In this document: piece after piece, positions 62,737 to 64,000 of the stretch
Numbering within the stretch: the first letter of the stretch is position 1
How the letters are laid out: each line of letters starts with the position of its first letter
Assembly: GCA_014896315.1 (NCBI GenBank)
Contig: JADBKP010000007.1
Location: 112,961-176,960 of the forward strand
Length of the DNA stretch: 64,000 nucleotides
Direction of reading: 5' to 3'
From: Limnochordales bacterium
Lineage (GTDB): Bacteria > Bacillota > Limnochordia > Limnochordales > DUMU01
Notes under the pieces: generated by a model
The model's input: only the letters and a program-made list of their open reading frames with translations
Databases searched by the model: none
Told to the model about the DNA's origin: nothing
Program-made: the position numbers and the translations under genes

Positions 62737-63339
62737 ATGGCTTTAGCCACAAACGAGATCGCCTGCTCCGGCGAAAAAGTCTACACCTATGAGGAGTATC
62801 GCCAGCTCCCCGAAGGGTCGCCCTATCAACTCATAGGAGGCCGTTTGGTGATGACACCCTCTCCCACGCCCCGCCATCAGTTTGTCTCGTTTGAGCTGGA
62901 GTTGCAGATTGCGACTTACATTAGGGAGAAACAGATGGGCGTAGTAGCGCACGCCCCCCTGGATGTGTATTTTGAGGCGACCGAGGTATTTCAGCCGGAT
63001 ATCGTATTCATCAGCCGTGAACGGTTGAACATCATCGGCCCCGACAAGATAAATGGTGCTCCGGATCTGATAGTCGAGATCTTGTCTCCTGCAACGGCCT
63101 ACTACGACCTCAAGAAGAAATTCCGGGTGTACGAAAAGCACGGAGTCCGAGAGTACTGGATCGTTGATCCGGAAGATAACTCCATTCAGATTTATGTTCT
63201 TCGGGATGGCAAGCTGAAGCTCCACCAAGAGGCGAGCGGAGAGGGCCAGATTCAGTCCAAAGTACTGGAAGGCTTCAGTCTCGATATCAAGAGCATTTTT
63301 GACCAGCCGGTCGCGAAGCTATCAAAGGCTGACCGTTGA
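62737..63339 (+). CDS. Uma2-family (restriction-endonuclease-fold) protein
   Basis: The 200-residue protein has the Uma2/DUF820 pattern: YTYEEYRQLPEGSPYQLIGGRLVMTPSPTPRHQ, QPDIVFISRERL, GAPDLIVEILSPATAYYDLKKKFRVYEKHGVREYWIVDP. The QPDI Asp and VEIL Glu are the usual nuclease-core acidic residues. Members are widespread, often in many copies in cyanobacteria and thermophilic Bacillota; their biological role is unknown. AAAGGAGGT lies eight bases before the ATG. It stands alone with its own promoter. Confidence 0.9.
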   Translation: MALATNEIACSGEKVYTYEEYRQLPEGSPYQLIGGRLVMTPSPTPRHQFVSFELELQIATYIREKQMGVVAHAPLDVYFEATEVFQPDIVFISRERLNIIGPDKINGAPDLIVEILSPATAYYDLKKKFRVYEKHGVREYWIVDPEDNSIQIYVLRDGKLKLHQEASGEGQIQSKVLEGFSLDIKSIFDQPVAKLSKADR

Positions 63340-63691
63340 CCAGTACGCCAAGCGCCGTAGAAGCCAGTGCAACCCGTACCTGTTGGTTGAGACCCCCAAC
63401 CGCCTGGTTTGGAAGGACCTTCTCTGGAGTCACATTTCCGCTGTAGTAGTGCGTTCTTGCCGGCCAAGGTCATACGGGGTAGTATCATGACCAGCATTGT
63501 CATCTGCGCCCTCAAGTTTCCCGACCACCCGCATCTGGAATGGCCAGCGCGCAGTTGTTGCGGCAAACCGCAGAGAGCATTGTCTGCATAGCACTCCCAG
63601 AACAGTGTGCACGCACCATACGCGGCGATTTCCGGTGAACCCAGCATCGCGTATACCCTTATGTAGACCCCGTGGCCCAGGAACAGATATC
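63340..63691. other. Intergenic region of about 350 bases without a supported gene
   Basis: Several short overlapping frames exist on both strands, but none has a ribosome site with a recognisable product. A plus-strand frame reading NPYLLVETPNRLVWKDL is the most protein-like and could be the trace of a lost gene. No terminator for the ABC gene that ends at 63692 could be fixed. Confidence 0.4.
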
Positions 63692-64000
63692 TCAGCTCCA
63701 GTTTGCTGCAGCCGCTGCCTTCTCAGCCCCATGCTTGCCAGAGGGACCCTGCCACACTACCTTCCCGCTGTCCAAAACCACGACCCAATCTGCTATCCTG
63801 ACCAGATCTGGATCATGGGTGACCAGCACTATTGTTGATTGGCCTTTCCGCTGAACCAAGGTTCGCATAAGGGCCTCCTTCGATTCCTGGTCGATGCTGG
63901 ACGTGGGTTCATCGACCAGCAAGAGGCGGGGCCGGCGTAACAAGGCCCTGGCTATTGCCAGTCGCTGGCGCTGGCCGGCAGACAGTGCTCTGTAAGCGTC
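63692..64000 (-). CDS. C-terminal part of an ABC transporter ATPase, cut by the window edge
   Basis: The frame is open to the right edge. It shows the ABC signature LSAGQRQRLAIARALL, Walker B PRLLLVDEPTSSID, the H-loop LVTHDPDLV and the end ADWVVVLDSGKVVWQGPSG. Walker A lies outside the window. The form (single ATPase with D-loop SSID and VWQGPS) fits either an exporter domain or a separate ATPase subunit, and its partner cannot be seen. Unlike the remnant near 58051 its motifs are intact. Confidence 0.85.
   Translation of the reverse strand, partial: DAYRALSAGQRQRLAIARALLRRPRLLLVDEPTSSIDQESKEALMRTLVQRKGQSTIVLVTHDPDLVRIADWVVVLDSGKVVWQGPSGKHGAEKAAAAANWS

Overview
The window is GC-rich bacterial DNA of about 60 percent GC. 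It most likely comes from a spore-forming member of the Bacillota. The evidence is a cotJB-cotJC spore-coat pair (25818-27201), a PyrR-controlled pyr operon with a Gram-positive type attenuator, and a YhaO/YhaN pair. The C-terminal half of the window also carries a Wzi-like outer-membrane beta-barrel (59156-60430), which suggests a diderm envelope. A deep-branching, high-GC, diderm spore-former would fit, but that placement is inference. No rRNA, tRNA, CRISPR array or intact transposon was seen.

Left region (1-14211). A minus-strand cluster encodes two different heparinase-fold polysaccharide lyase-like proteins (1-2336, cut by the window edge, and 3909-7805) around a sugar-binding protein (2538-3821). 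A hairpin terminator with a G-rich loop lies inside the cluster. Upstream is a complete thiamine ABC importer operon, thiB-thiP-thiQ (11948 to 7907), with a promoter, a TPP riboswitch and a hairpin over the thiB ribosome binding site. A small membrane protein, a secreted amidotransferase-fold protein and a GNAT acetyltransferase follow.

Middle region (14287-32421). It holds an ADP-forming acyl-CoA synthetase with a good promoter, a HAD phosphatase, a Gfo/Idh/MocA dehydrogenase and a purple-acid-phosphatase-like enzyme. Next is a translationally coupled three-gene ABC export/gliding-type operon (ATPase, fused GldF-GldG, DUF4340). After that come the cotJ pair, a metal-site-deficient M24 protein, a small DMT-type membrane protein, and an unusual ABC exporter with a PH-like domain and zinc ribbon coupled to a DUF1854 protein.

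Sugar region (32422-38746). A minus-strand cluster encodes a ROK repressor with a palindromic candidate operator, a secreted glucodextranase-type C-terminal domain protein, a secreted hypothetical protein, a sugar-binding protein and a GH66 dextranase-like enzyme. This suggests use of extracellular alpha-glucan. No sugar permease is present in the window.

Pyrimidine region (38850-51453). One long minus-strand run reads pyrR, uraA, pyrB, pyrC, pyrF, cutA, yhaO-like, yhaN-like and an ADP-dependent sugar kinase. A promoter precedes pyrR, and a classic PyrR attenuator lies between pyrR and uraA.

Right region (51548-64000). It encodes a hemerythrin-thioesterase fusion, a patatin-like lipase, a secreted esterase, a second Gfo/Idh dehydrogenase, type III pantothenate kinase with a coupled secreted protein, and an ABC ATPase remnant. 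It continues with a macro-domain protein, the Wzi-like barrel, a PLD-nuclease N-domain peptide with an ABC-2 transporter pair, and a Uma2 nuclease. The window ends in the C-terminal part of another ABC ATPase.
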